A stretch of DNA of 64,000 nucleotides from Clostridiales bacterium. Lineage in GTDB: Bacteria > Bacillota > Clostridia > Lachnospirales > Lachnospiraceae. The stretch spans positions 30,467 to 94,466 of the forward strand of contig JAHAJA010000014.1 in NCBI GenBank assembly GCA_018372435.1, in the 5' to 3' direction. This document shows positions 17,679 through 26,479 of this stretch, in pieces. The notes below the pieces were generated by a model. That model was not told the DNA's origin, did not search any database, and worked only from the letters and a program-made list of their open reading frames with translations. Numbering within the stretch: position 1 is the first letter of the stretch; every line of letters starts with the position of its first letter. Position numbers and translations under genes: made by a program.

Positions 17679-18632
17679 CTATTTTTTTGCAACGAAGGAT
17701 ACCCATTCGCCCATCTCATTTTCTTCAATAATAGTAAATCCGTTCTTCTCAATCGCTTCTTTTACTTCATAGCGTTTCATATTAATAATTCCAGATGTGA
17801 TATATAATCCGTCTTTCTTCAAGTGCTTTCCGATTTCTGTAGATAATGGAATAATTACATCTGCAAGGATATTCGCAACAACAATATCGTATTTTTCCAT
17901 TCCCACTTCTTCTTGAAGTGTTTGATCATCAATTATATTACCAATCTTAACAACAAACTCTTCTTCTGTAATTCCATTAACTTCGGCATTTTCATACATT
18001 GCATGAATTGCATTCGGATCAATATCCGTACCAAGGGCTGACTTTGCACCTAATTTCAATCCAATGATTGATAAAATCCCACTACCACTACCTACATCAA
18101 GTAGTACTGTTTCGTCAGTAATATATTTACGAAGGCCTTGAATACAAAGTTTTGTAGTCTCATGGCTCCCTGTACCAAAAGCGGTACCTGGGTCAATTTC
18201 TATAACTAAATCATTCTCGTTCTTCTCTTCTAGTGTCTCCCATGTTGGTTTAATAATAATATCGTCTGCAACACGGAATGGCTTCCAGTATTGTTTCCAA
18301 TTGTTAATCCAGTCTTTATCTTCCGTCTCTGATACGGCAATCTCCATATCGCCAACTTCAACGAAATCAGCTAGCTCTACAAGACCTTCTTTGACACTAG
18401 AAAGGATACTATCTTTATCTTCATCATCCGAGATATAGAAACTTACAATAGCCTTTCCGTCATCTTCTCCTAAGTCAGGTAAGATATCGATAAACATTTC
18501 CTTTTTCTCTTCTTCTGTGATAGGAACCTTGTCCTCAATCTCGATACCTTCAATACCAAGTTCGTCTAACATATTACTAACTAAATCAACAGCCTGTGTT
18601 GTTGTTTCTAATGCAAATTTAGTCCACTTCAC
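17679..18632 (-). CDS. prmA: PrmA, ribosomal protein L11 methyltransferase
   Basis: 317 residues. N-terminal substrate-recognition part, then a class-I methyltransferase with LLDVGSGSGILSI and the substrate motif VVANILADVI (NxxA/NPPY-like position). Trimethylates L11. The start is GTG at 18632 with AAGGAG 8 nt upstream. A dedicated promoter lies at 18779-18808, so the gene is not dependent on the dnaK operon. Confidence 0.93.
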   Translation of the reverse strand: MKWTKFALETTTQAVDLVSNMLDELGIEGIEIEDKVPITEEEKKEMFIDILPDLGEDDGKAIVSFYISDDEDKDSILSSVKEGLVELADFVEVGDMEIAVSETEDKDWINNWKQYWKPFRVADDIIIKPTWETLEEKNENDLVIEIDPGTAFGTGSHETTKLCIQGLRKYITDETVLLDVGSGSGILSIIGLKLGAKSALGTDIDPNAIHAMYENAEVNGITEEEFVVKIGNIIDDQTLQEEVGMEKYDIVVANILADVIIPLSTEIGKHLKKDGLYITSGIINMKRYEVKEAIEKNGFTIIEENEMGEWVSFVAKK

Positions 18633-18778
18633 TTTCTATTCTCCTTTTATTAACTGAATAACGTTAACCATTTGTATGTTAATATCTTAATCTATTTCCA
18701 TTTATGAATGCAGATATTCAAGACTTAATCTGTAACTAACGCATTTTAATACGATGTTTTATATTCGCCCAAATTAAT

Positions 18779-18808
18779 ATTATATCATAATACATAGTAT
18801 AGTGTCAA
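18779..18808 (-). promoter_or_regulatory. Sigma-A promoter of prmA-rsmE
   Basis: Minus-strand TTGACA (18808-18803), 18-bp spacer, TATAAT (18784-18779). Both boxes are perfect matches. It lies beyond the dnaJ terminator, about 150 nt before prmA. Confidence 0.8.
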
Positions 18809-18932
18809 AATCTTAAAACTGCAACTGGATATCACTCCTGTATTGTTATTTTTCACAGAATATAATATATTCAAGAGCAAATTTATCCCATAATTCCTTA
18901 TACTCTTCGTAATATTTTGTCTATTTTTTCAC

Positions 18933-18960
18933 TTGAATTAAATTACCAAAGTATTATACT
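18933..18960 (+). promoter_or_regulatory. Probable promoter of the small basic protein
   Basis: TTGAAT (18933-18938), 16-bp spacer, TATACT (18955-18960), about 55 nt before ATG 19015. Confidence 0.5.
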
Positions 18961-19014
18961 TAGAGTCGTTAAGATTTTTAAAACTTTTGTTTTTAGTTGA
19001 AAGGATGGTTCAAT

Positions 19015-19140
19015 ATGAAGGGAAAAAACGCTAAAAAACCAGCAAGTTCAAAAGTACATGATGTAGTTTCAGACGAGCCTCAAAGTACAGTGACTCCAAA
19101 TAAGAAACATCACAAAAAACCTAAAAAACAATATTTATAA
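19015..19140 (+). CDS. Small basic protein of 41 residues, unknown
   Basis: ATG 19015 follows AAGGAT at suitable spacing; the product is Lys/His/Pro-rich (starts MKGKNAKKPAS, ends KKPKKQYL) with no hydrophobic segment. It has a plausible promoter (18933-18960) and a strong shared terminator (19176-19224), which argues for a real gene. The composition resembles minor small acid-soluble spore proteins and other nucleic-acid-coating peptides, but I cannot assign it to a family. Confidence 0.6.
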   Translation: MKGKNAKKPASSKVHDVVSDEPQSTVTPNKKHHKKPKKQYL

Positions 19141-19175
19141 AATTATGAGTGATGCAACAAAAACCACCAAATTAC

Positions 19176-19224
19176 AAAAAACGAAGAGTCAATCTTAATT
19201 ATCAAGATTGACTCTTCGTTTTTT
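19176..19224. terminator. Bidirectional terminator between the small basic gene and dnaJ
   Basis: A perfect 21-bp stem (19176-19196 with 19204-19224) and 7-nt loop, starting with A6 and ending with T6, so it works for either strand. Confidence 0.9.
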
Positions 19225-19234
19225 ATTTAACTAT

Positions 19235-20401
19235 TTATTTATTAAACCAGCCTTTTTTCTTGCTTTTATCTTTATCTTTTTCTTCATGCTCAGTTGCTTC
19301 AACAGCATCTGCTTTTTTGCCTGTTAGTGATTCATCAAATTTTTGTAACAATTCTTTTTGTTCTGCATTCAACTTCGTTGGTACTTGAACAACTAATGTT
19401 ACATAATGGTCACCACGTACTTCCTTATTACGTAATGTTGGAACACCTTTACCACGTAAACGAACTTTCGTATCTGTTTGCGTTCCAGCTTTTACTGTGT
19501 AATATACATCTCCATCAACCGTACTAATTCTTACATCTCCACCAAGCGCTGCTTGAGCAAAGGTAATTGGTGCTGTTGAATAGATATCATAATCTTGACG
19601 TTGGAAAATTGGGTGTCTACTTACTACAACTTCTACAAGTAAATCCCCTCTTTCACCACCGTTAACACCTGGTTCTCCTTTTTCACGAATACGTACACTT
19701 TGACCATTATCAATACCAGCTGGGATAGAAACTTTGATTTTCTTTCTTCTACTGATATATCCTGTTCCATTACAGTCCGTACATTTGTCTTTAATAATCT
19801 TACCTGTTCCACGACAATCTGGACAGGCTTGAACGTTTCTTACCACTCCGAATAATGATTGTTGCGTGAATACAACTTGACCCTTACCACCACATTTTGA
19901 ACAGGTAGAAGCAGTTGTACCTGGTTTTGCACCAGTTCCATGACAAGTCTCACAATCATCTTTTAAGGTAAGATCTAATTCTTTCTCAACACCAAATACC
20001 GCTTCTTCGAAAGTAATTCTTACACTTGTACGGATGTTTTGACCTTTCATTGGTCCATTGCTGCTACGTGAACGGCTTCTTCCACCACCGAAAATATCTC
20101 CAAAGATATCTCCGAAGATATCTCCCATATCCATTCCATTAAAATCAAATCCGCCAGCTCCACCTGCTCCACCTTCGAAGGCTGCATGGCCAAATTGATC
20201 ATATTGTCTCTTCTTATCAGGATCACTTAATACTGCATAAGCCTCTGAAGCTTCTTTGAACTTCGCCTCTGCTTCTTGATTTCCTGGATTTGTATCTGGA
20301 TGATATTTTTTTGCCAGTACACGATATGCTTTCTTAATCTCTGCATCGGTCGCTGACTTACCCACGCCAAGGACCTCATAATAATCTCTTTTATCTGCCA
20401 T
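19235..20401 (-). CDS. dnaJ: DnaJ (Hsp40) co-chaperone
   Basis: 388 residues. J-domain with HPD in KKYHPDTNPG (residues 30-42), Gly/Phe-rich linker (about 70-115), four zinc-finger repeats (CETCHGTG, CSKCGGKG, CPDCRGTG, CTDCNGTG), C-terminal substrate domains, and a charged Lys/Asp/Glu tail. It stimulates DnaK ATPase. ATG 20401 with AGGAGA is used; the upstream in-frame extension is not supported. Last gene of the hrcA-grpE-dnaK-dnaJ operon. Confidence 0.95.
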   Translation of the reverse strand: MADKRDYYEVLGVGKSATDAEIKKAYRVLAKKYHPDTNPGNQEAEAKFKEASEAYAVLSDPDKKRQYDQFGHAAFEGGAGGAGGFDFNGMDMGDIFGDIFGDIFGGGRSRSRSSNGPMKGQNIRTSVRITFEEAVFGVEKELDLTLKDDCETCHGTGAKPGTTASTCSKCGGKGQVVFTQQSLFGVVRNVQACPDCRGTGKIIKDKCTDCNGTGYISRRKKIKVSIPAGIDNGQSVRIREKGEPGVNGGERGDLLVEVVVSRHPIFQRQDYDIYSTAPITFAQAALGGDVRISTVDGDVYYTVKAGTQTDTKVRLRGKGVPTLRNKEVRGDHYVTLVVQVPTKLNAEQKELLQKFDESLTGKKADAVEATEHEEKDKDKSKKKGWFNK

Positions 20402-20641
20402 ACTATATCTCCTAACTGTCGCAAACACACATTGATAGATTCCGTATGCAATTATCCTTATTGTGTCTGCAAATTTCGATCTACTTAAACACTTTCCTAT
20501 CCTAATTTTATACAATTGCCATGTATAATAATAGGCAGCCTAATCATTAGACCGCCTATCTTTTTGCTTCGGGACGGACCCATAAGCCTTATAATACTGA
20601 AATTTCCGACGTTCGTCAAGCAAAAATTATCACACTTTAGC

Positions 20642-22504
20642 TTAGACTTCTCTATAATCTCCGTCTACTACATCATCTGCTTGATATGAATCTGTAGTAG
20701 CTCCAGCACCTGACATATCAGGACCTGCTCCAGCAGCACCACCAGCTTGTTCATATAACTTAGCAAATAAGTTTTGAGCACTTGTCATTAATTTTTCTTT
20801 TGCTGCTTTGATATCTGCAACTTCGCCTTCTGACATAACTTCTGGATTGCTCTTTTCGATTAATTCTTTTAAGTGAGCTAAATCAGCCTCTACTGCTGCT
20901 TTATCGTTAGCATCTAATTTATCTCCTGCTTCTTCCATGGCTTTTTCAGTTTGGAATACCATAGCATCTGCATCGTTACGAGTATCTATAGCTTCTTTAC
21001 GAGCTTTATCTTGTGCTTCGAATTCAGCAGCTTCTTTTACTGCTTTTTCGATATCTGAATCTGACATGTTAGAACCAGCAGTAATTGTAATGTGTTGTTC
21101 TGCACCAGTTCCTAAATCTTTTGCAGATACGTTTACGATACCATTAGCATCGATATCGAATGTAACTTCGATTTGAGGAACGCCTCTTCTTGCTGGAGCA
21201 ATACCATCAAGTCTGAATTGTCCAAGTGATTTGTTATCTTTAGCAAATTGTCTTTCACCTTGAACTACGTTAATATCAACTGCTGTTTGGTTATCAGCTG
21301 CTGTAGAGAAGATTTGGCTCTTCTTAGTTGGGATAGTAGTATTTCTTTCAATTAATTTAGTAGCGATACCACCCATAGTTTCGATTGATAATGATAATGG
21401 AGTAACATCAAGTAATAGGATATCTCCTGCACCAGCATCTCCTGCTAATTTACCACCTTGGATAGAAGCACCAAGAGCAACACATTCATCTGGGTTAAGT
21501 GATTTACTTGCTTCTTTACCAGTTATTTGTTTTACTTTATCTTGAACAGCTGGGATTCTTGTAGAACCACCAACTAATAATACTTGACCTAATTCACTTG
21601 CAGTTATACCAGCATCACGAAGTGCGTTTTGAACTGGTGTTGCAGTTCTTTCTACTAAATCATGAGTTAACTCATCGAATTTAGCACGAGTTAAGTTCAT
21701 ATCAAAGTGTTTTGGACCTTCTGCTGTAGCAGTGATGAATGGTAAGTTAATGTTTGTTGTTGTAGCTGATGATAATTCTTTCTTAGCTTTTTCAGCAGCT
21801 TCTTTTAATCTTTGAAGAGCCATCTTATCTGTAGATAAGTCAACACCTTCTGCTTTTTTGAATTCATCAATCATGTATCTTGTGATTCTATCATCGAAAT
21901 CATCACCACCAAGTCTGTTATCACCACTAGTAGCTAATACTTCGATAACACCGTCACCAATTTCAATGATAGATACGTCGAATGTACCACCACCTAAATC
22001 GTATACCATGATTTTTTGCTCATGCTCGTTATCAAGACCATATGCTAAAGCTGCAGCTGTTGGCTCGTTGATAATACGTTTTACATCAAGACCAGCGATT
22101 TTACCAGCATCTTTAGTTGCTTGTCTTTGAGCATCATTGAAATATGCAGGAACAGTGATAACAGCTTCTGTTACTTTTTCTCCTAAGTAGCTTTCAGCAT
22201 CAGCTTTTAATTTTTGAAGTACCATAGCAGAGATTTCTTGTGGCGAATACTTTTTATCATCGATAGATACTTTAAATTCTGTACCCATGTGTCTCTTAAT
22301 TGAAGAGATTGTTTTATCCGAATTTGTTACAGCTTGACGTTTTGCAGGTTCACCAACTAATCTTTCTCCAGTTTTTGTGAATGCAACAACAGATGGAGTT
22401 GTTCTAGCGCCTTCAGCGTTAGCAATAACAACTGGTTTTCCACCTTCCATAACAGCTACACATGAATTTGTTGTACCTAAATCAATACCAATAATTTTAC
22501 TCAT
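20642..22504 (-). CDS. dnaK: DnaK (Hsp70) chaperone
   Basis: 620 residues. N-terminal ATPase with IGIDLGTTNSCVAVMEG, VYDLGGGTFDVS and LVGGSTRIPAVQ; substrate-binding domain from about residue 390; Gly/Ala-rich tail ending in VVDGDYREV. AGGAGG precedes ATG 22504. Under CIRCE/HrcA control through the operon promoter at 24338-24366. A hairpin with pairing AGGC..GCCT lies between dnaK and dnaJ (about 20532-20562) and may adjust downstream expression. Confidence 0.97.
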   Translation of the reverse strand: MSKIIGIDLGTTNSCVAVMEGGKPVVIANAEGARTTPSVVAFTKTGERLVGEPAKRQAVTNSDKTISSIKRHMGTEFKVSIDDKKYSPQEISAMVLQKLKADAESYLGEKVTEAVITVPAYFNDAQRQATKDAGKIAGLDVKRIINEPTAAALAYGLDNEHEQKIMVYDLGGGTFDVSIIEIGDGVIEVLATSGDNRLGGDDFDDRITRYMIDEFKKAEGVDLSTDKMALQRLKEAAEKAKKELSSATTTNINLPFITATAEGPKHFDMNLTRAKFDELTHDLVERTATPVQNALRDAGITASELGQVLLVGGSTRIPAVQDKVKQITGKEASKSLNPDECVALGASIQGGKLAGDAGAGDILLLDVTPLSLSIETMGGIATKLIERNTTIPTKKSQIFSTAADNQTAVDINVVQGERQFAKDNKSLGQFRLDGIAPARRGVPQIEVTFDIDANGIVNVSAKDLGTGAEQHITITAGSNMSDSDIEKAVKEAAEFEAQDKARKEAIDTRNDADAMVFQTEKAMEEAGDKLDANDKAAVEADLAHLKELIEKSNPEVMSEGEVADIKAAKEKLMTSAQNLFAKLYEQAGGAAGAGPDMSGAGATTDSYQADDVVDGDYREV

Positions 22505-22566
22505 AATTAATTCCTCCTAATATAATCAATTCACACAGATAATAGTTTACGTAATTTTCAATATAT

Positions 22567-23181
22567 TTAATTAACAACTTTAACCATACTGTGACGAACT
22601 ACAGTTTCTTTATATTTATATCCTTTTTGAAATTCATCGGATATGATGTTTTCACCAAAATTTTCATCTTCTGCATGCATTACTGCATTATGAAGATTTG
22701 GATCGAATTCTTTACCTACTGCGTCAATTGCAGATACTCCTGCTTCTTCTAATGATGTAACCATTTGTTTGTAAATCTTTTCGATTCCTTGTGCGAATGC
22801 ACCTTCTTTTTCTTCTTCACTAATTGCGCCAAGACCTCTTTCGAAGTTATCAACAACAGGAAGAATCTTCTCAATGATACTCTTAGCGCCGATTTCAAAC
22901 ATTTGTGCTTTTTCTTTCTCAGAACGCTTTCTAAAGTTCTCAAATTCTGCCATCTGACGCATTAATCTATCTTTTAATTCATCAATTTCTGCATCTTTTT
23001 TATCCTTCTTTTCTTTTTTATCTTTCTTAAAGAAGGATTTTGATGACTTCCCTGTACTTTCATCACTTTCTACCATTTCTTCTTCAACAGCTACTTCTTC
23101 TGTATCTTCTACTGTACCTTCTACAGTTTCTTCTGCTGTTTCTTGATCCAATACATCTTCCATCTTTTCTTGACCAGTCAC
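22567..23181 (-). CDS. grpE: GrpE nucleotide exchange factor
   Basis: 204 residues. A long acidic, low-complexity N-terminus (residues 1-60), coiled coil with LMRQMAEFENFRKRSEKEK, and the C-terminal beta domain ending VVRHSMVKVVN. It releases ADP from DnaK. The start is likely GTG 23181, with AAGGTGG 10 nt upstream; ATG 23163 is possible but has a poor ribosome site. Confidence 0.93.
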   Translation of the reverse strand: MTGQEKMEDVLDQETAEETVEGTVEDTEEVAVEEEMVESDESTGKSSKSFFKKDKKEKKDKKDAEIDELKDRLMRQMAEFENFRKRSEKEKAQMFEIGAKSIIEKILPVVDNFERGLGAISEEEKEGAFAQGIEKIYKQMVTSLEEAGVSAIDAVGKEFDPNLHNAVMHAEDENFGENIISDEFQKGYKYKETVVRHSMVKVVN

Positions 23182-23216
23182 TTTTCGACTACCACCTTTC
23201 CTCTAATCGGATATTA

Positions 23217-24245
23217 CTACTTTTTTTTGAATATATCATCGAGCTGACTCATCATATTCTGGAGAGTTCCTACTACTCGCTCATAATCCATACGTTTTGG
23301 ACCGATAATTCCAACCTTGCCATAGACACCTTCTTCTATCTCATAGGTTGCTGTTACCACAGAGCAATCTTTCATCGACTCAATTGGAGTTTCATCACCG
23401 ATATATACTTGAATACCACGATTTTCTTTATCTTCTCTCTTATCTGTAATTAAATCTGTTAGAAGCTTCTTCTCTTCGAATGCATAGAGAAGTTCAGAAG
23501 CTTTCTGTGTATCACTCAGTTCCGGATATTTTAGAATGTTCGTTGCACCACTTGTATATATCTCAAGTGCATCCTCTTCATTAATTGCCTCAGCAACTGC
23601 ATCTAAGATGTCACTTACAAGACTTCCATATGCTCCTGCTTGTTCTTTCATCTTTTGGATCACGGATAGATTAATATCAGTAATATCCAAACCTTGAAGA
23701 AATGTATTCAATAATATATTTAATTTCAGAATCATTTCTTTTTCTATTATTTGCGTTGAAGTTATGAACTTGTTCTTAGCAATGTTACCCTCTAAAACGA
23801 TAACAAGAAGAATCTGCTCTTCATCAACTTCACTTAATTGTACGAACTTCACTTTTCTGTGTCGATACTGTGGTGTTGTTACCATAGTAGCGTAGTTCGT
23901 ATTCTGTGCCAACATCTTGGCAACTTGTTGCAATAGAAGTTCCATCTTATCAGCTTTTTCAATTAGGATCTCCTTCATGCTTTGGACTTCCTGTTCCTTA
24001 TCCTCCATCAAGGTATCAACATATAATCGATAACCTTTATCAGAAGGAATTCTACCAGCGGAAGTATGCGGTTGAATAATATAACCTAATTCTTCTAGGT
24101 CTGACATCTCGTTACGGATGGTTGCAGAGCTTAGATTCAAATCGGTATATTTTGATATCGTTCTTGATCCAACCGGCTCACCCGTCTCTAGATAGGTACG
24201 AATGATTGCATGCAATATCTTCCACTTTCTATCATCAAGCTGCAC
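23217..24245 (-). CDS. hrcA: HrcA heat-shock repressor
   Basis: 342 residues. N-terminal winged helix (LDDRKWKILHAIIRTYLETG, then LSSATIRNEMSDLEELG), then the dimerisation and GAF-like domains. It binds CIRCE and represses its own operon, with GroEL activity as co-factor in related species. The start is GTG 24245, with AAAGGAG 7 nt before it. Confidence 0.95.
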   Translation of the reverse strand: MQLDDRKWKILHAIIRTYLETGEPVGSRTISKYTDLNLSSATIRNEMSDLEELGYIIQPHTSAGRIPSDKGYRLYVDTLMEDKEQEVQSMKEILIEKADKMELLLQQVAKMLAQNTNYATMVTTPQYRHRKVKFVQLSEVDEEQILLVIVLEGNIAKNKFITSTQIIEKEMILKLNILLNTFLQGLDITDINLSVIQKMKEQAGAYGSLVSDILDAVAEAINEEDALEIYTSGATNILKYPELSDTQKASELLYAFEEKKLLTDLITDKREDKENRGIQVYIGDETPIESMKDCSVVTATYEIEEGVYGKVGIIGPKRMDYERVVGTLQNMMSQLDDIFKKK

Positions 24246-24297
24246 CAGACCACTCCTTTCTTATTATATTCAATAAGATTTATTAGGTTATTGATTG

Positions 24298-24324
24298 TTA
24301 GCACTCATTGATGGAGAGTGCTAA
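24298..24324. promoter_or_regulatory. CIRCE operator
   Basis: TTAGCACTC, 9-bp spacer, GAGTGCTAA: an exact CIRCE inverted repeat, 14 nt downstream of the -10 box and 53 nt before the hrcA start codon. Confidence 0.98.
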
Positions 24325-24337
24325 TATCTTTACAAAT

Positions 24338-24366
24338 AACATAGCACTAAGAAATTATTTTGTCAA
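24338..24366 (-). promoter_or_regulatory. Sigma-A promoter of the hrcA-grpE-dnaK-dnaJ operon
   Basis: Minus-strand TTGACA (24366-24361), 17-bp spacer, TATGTT (24343-24338), just upstream of CIRCE. Confidence 0.85.
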
Positions 24367-24451
24367 GAATATTTTTAAATTTTTTTAAAGTATTCTTTGC
24401 TCACGATGAAACTACATGTAAATTAAATACATATTCTTTAGTTATATTTAT

Positions 24452-24673
24452 TTACGAAGCATTATTTTCTGCGAACTGACTATTATATAGAGCTGTATAT
24501 AATCCATCTTCTTTTAAAAGATCATTGTGAGTACCAACTTCCTTACTATCCCCCTCTTGCATATAGATAATCATATCTGCATCTTTAATAGTAGATAGTC
24601 TATGAGCTATTACAAAGCTTGTTCGACCTTTCATTAAGGTTTCCATTGCCTGCTGAATAAGAACTTCCGTACG
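24452..24673 (-). pseudogene. C-terminal remnant of an ABC exporter ATPase
   Basis: About 74 residues of the last part of an ABC ATPase: TRTEVLIQQAMETLMKGRTS, then the H-loop FVIAHRLSTIKDAD. Walker A, the signature motif, Walker B and all membrane segments are missing. The homology begins abruptly at about 24673, inside a cluster of nested palindromes (24674-24707), so this is a gene fragment left by a rearrangement. Confidence 0.85.
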
Positions 24674-24707
24674 GGTTAGCTTTAGCATACGCTAACCAGC
24701 ATGCTAA
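24674..24707. repeat. Interleaved palindromes at the ABC-remnant breakpoint
   Basis: GGTTAGC (24674-24680) pairs with GCTAACC (24691-24697); TTAGCAT (24682-24688) pairs with ATGCTAA (24701-24707). The two hairpins are mutually exclusive. They lie exactly where the ABC homology stops. Confidence 0.6.
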
Positions 24708-24723
24708 TAGCTCTTTATAAATT

Positions 24724-26025
24724 CTATGACTTTAATGGAATCTTGTCCGTATTCTTCTTATATTCATTGTAATCCTTACTATAACGAATAAAATATTCAT
24801 CACCATCAATTAGATCATTATTCTTCATAATTTCTAAACAAGCATCGCTAATCGAACTATATATGATATCGTATTCGTCTCCATCGTCTATATTCTTCCA
24901 TGGTATAATCTGCATCGGCCTCGAAACACTCTTAAATACATTATCTGAGATCTGTGGATTAATGACTCCACTTATAAGAATAGCTCGTAATCCAGTTTTC
25001 TTATTCCCTACATTGGTAATGGTATTACCTTTAATAATTGGTTCTTCCCAATTCATAATACGAATTGCATCTTGGTCACAATTCGTAATCGTATTGTTAA
25101 GAATTTGCACATTCGTATGTAATTTATTCTGTGAATACTTATGTGTTCCTATGGAACGCTCCAGATTCTTGAAAACACAATTGGATATTGTTACATTCTC
25201 ATTGGCAGTTTTATCATACGAACTCCAATCTGCGTGAAATCCATTGGTGTTCTTATCTGGTGTATCTAAGTTTATTGCTTCTTTATTGTTATTATAAGAA
25301 TCCTTATGATTCTTGAATGTACAATTCTTAACTATTACATTCTTCGACGCATCCATCTCAATAAAGTGGCCGCTATACATGTTTTGAAAGGTTATCCCCG
25401 TTATCTTAATATTGCGATTATGACACATCATAATTCCAACTGCATCTTCATCGTAATTCATATCGATTCTTACTGTACCTTCTCCAATTAATGATATGTT
25501 CGATTCACCATCATACTTCTTATACACACCTTTTTTGCTGCTTTTTGAATAACCGCAAAACTGAAATATAGACTTAGATGCCGTGAATTTACTTGTTCCC
25601 GATTTTTTCCCTTTAACAATCTTCACACCGTCCTTTAATTTAATTGTTACATTCGACGGAACATAAAGCGTGTTCGAAATTGTATAGGTCCCCTTAGATA
25701 GCACTAAAGTACCGCCACCTTCTTTTTCTAATTTTTTAAGATAAGATAGGAGTGTATAATAGTCCTTCGTATATTTATTATAAGTACTATATTTCACTGA
25801 AGAATCGCATGGTTTTGTGCTCGTTGTTATCTTGTATACTTTTCTACTCGCTTTCACAGGTTTCGTGGTATAAATATTCGACATTATAATAAATACAATC
25901 AATATAACGAATTGTAATATAAACTTCTTCCAATATTTCTTATAGTAACCTATGTGCTCATAATTATCCTGACACATATTAACACTTCTTTGATTGTTGC
26001 TAACAAGATTTCTTTTATGTAACAT
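24724..26025 (-). CDS. Secreted or anchored right-handed parallel beta-helix protein
   Basis: 433 residues. One hydrophobic segment near the N-terminus (about residues 35-55) can act as signal anchor. The rest is a pectate-lyase-like beta-helix: repeated coils such as NISLIGEGTVRIDM, NIKITGITFQNM, NVIVKNCTFKNH, NVTISNCVFKN and NVQILNNTITN. Such proteins bind or cleave polysaccharides, but I see no catalytic set that would name a lyase or hydrolase family. Its ribosome site (AGGGA, 10 nt from ATG 26025) is mediocre. It lies in accessory DNA between hrcA and hemW. Confidence 0.75.
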   Translation of the reverse strand: MLHKRNLVSNNQRSVNMCQDNYEHIGYYKKYWKKFILQFVILIVFIIMSNIYTTKPVKASRKVYKITTSTKPCDSSVKYSTYNKYTKDYYTLLSYLKKLEKEGGGTLVLSKGTYTISNTLYVPSNVTIKLKDGVKIVKGKKSGTSKFTASKSIFQFCGYSKSSKKGVYKKYDGESNISLIGEGTVRIDMNYDEDAVGIMMCHNRNIKITGITFQNMYSGHFIEMDASKNVIVKNCTFKNHKDSYNNNKEAINLDTPDKNTNGFHADWSSYDKTANENVTISNCVFKNLERSIGTHKYSQNKLHTNVQILNNTITNCDQDAIRIMNWEEPIIKGNTITNVGNKKTGLRAILISGVINPQISDNVFKSVSRPMQIIPWKNIDDGDEYDIIYSSISDACLEIMKNNDLIDGDEYFIRYSKDYNEYKKNTDKIPLKS

Positions 26026-26120
26026 TATAGTCAGTCCCTTCTGTCAATTCATATATCCTTATTATATCACTGCCGACGATAATTGTGTGAAATCATACTA
26101 CAATTAGTAAATATTATTTA

Positions 26121-26368
26121 TTAATAATTCAATAATAAATTATCTGAATCGTCAGGGACTTCTGACTTATATAAACGAACCCAACTTTGTACACTTGAAT
26201 GAACTACACCTAAAATACTGCCATCTTGGATAATGTTAAGTTCACCACAAAGATATCGTTCAATTATCTTAACCTTTTCTACTGGATCTATTTTACTTTT
26301 CCTAGACATAGAAATACCCCCATATAGGACTAATATATTTCATTGTCCTATATAGGGGTAGCATATCA
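26121..26368 (-). mobile_element. Remnant of an IS element (left end plus start of transposase HTH protein)
   Basis: The left end TGATATGCTACCCCTAT (26368 downward) and the first residues MSRKSKIDPVEKVKIIERY (ATG at 26309) match the element at 63902-64000. The frame codes for a helix-turn-helix like IS3-type OrfA proteins but ends after 62 residues; no downstream transposase or right end follows. The hairpin 26316-26330/26345-26359 covers the ribosome site, as in the other copy. Confidence 0.8.
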
Positions 26369-26479
26369 ATTCACTCACAAACCTTTGGAAGATTGTCTTT
26401 TTAATATATTGCATTTATTATCTAAAACTAAATAAGTTATTAAAATTGTTTATAACAACTCTAGCTCTCTGACTATAAT

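Noticed and set aside
20530..20565. Hairpin between dnaK and dnaJ as a full terminator
   Set aside because: The T-run lies on the plus strand only, while the operon is transcribed on the minus strand; dnaJ must be read through from dnaK.
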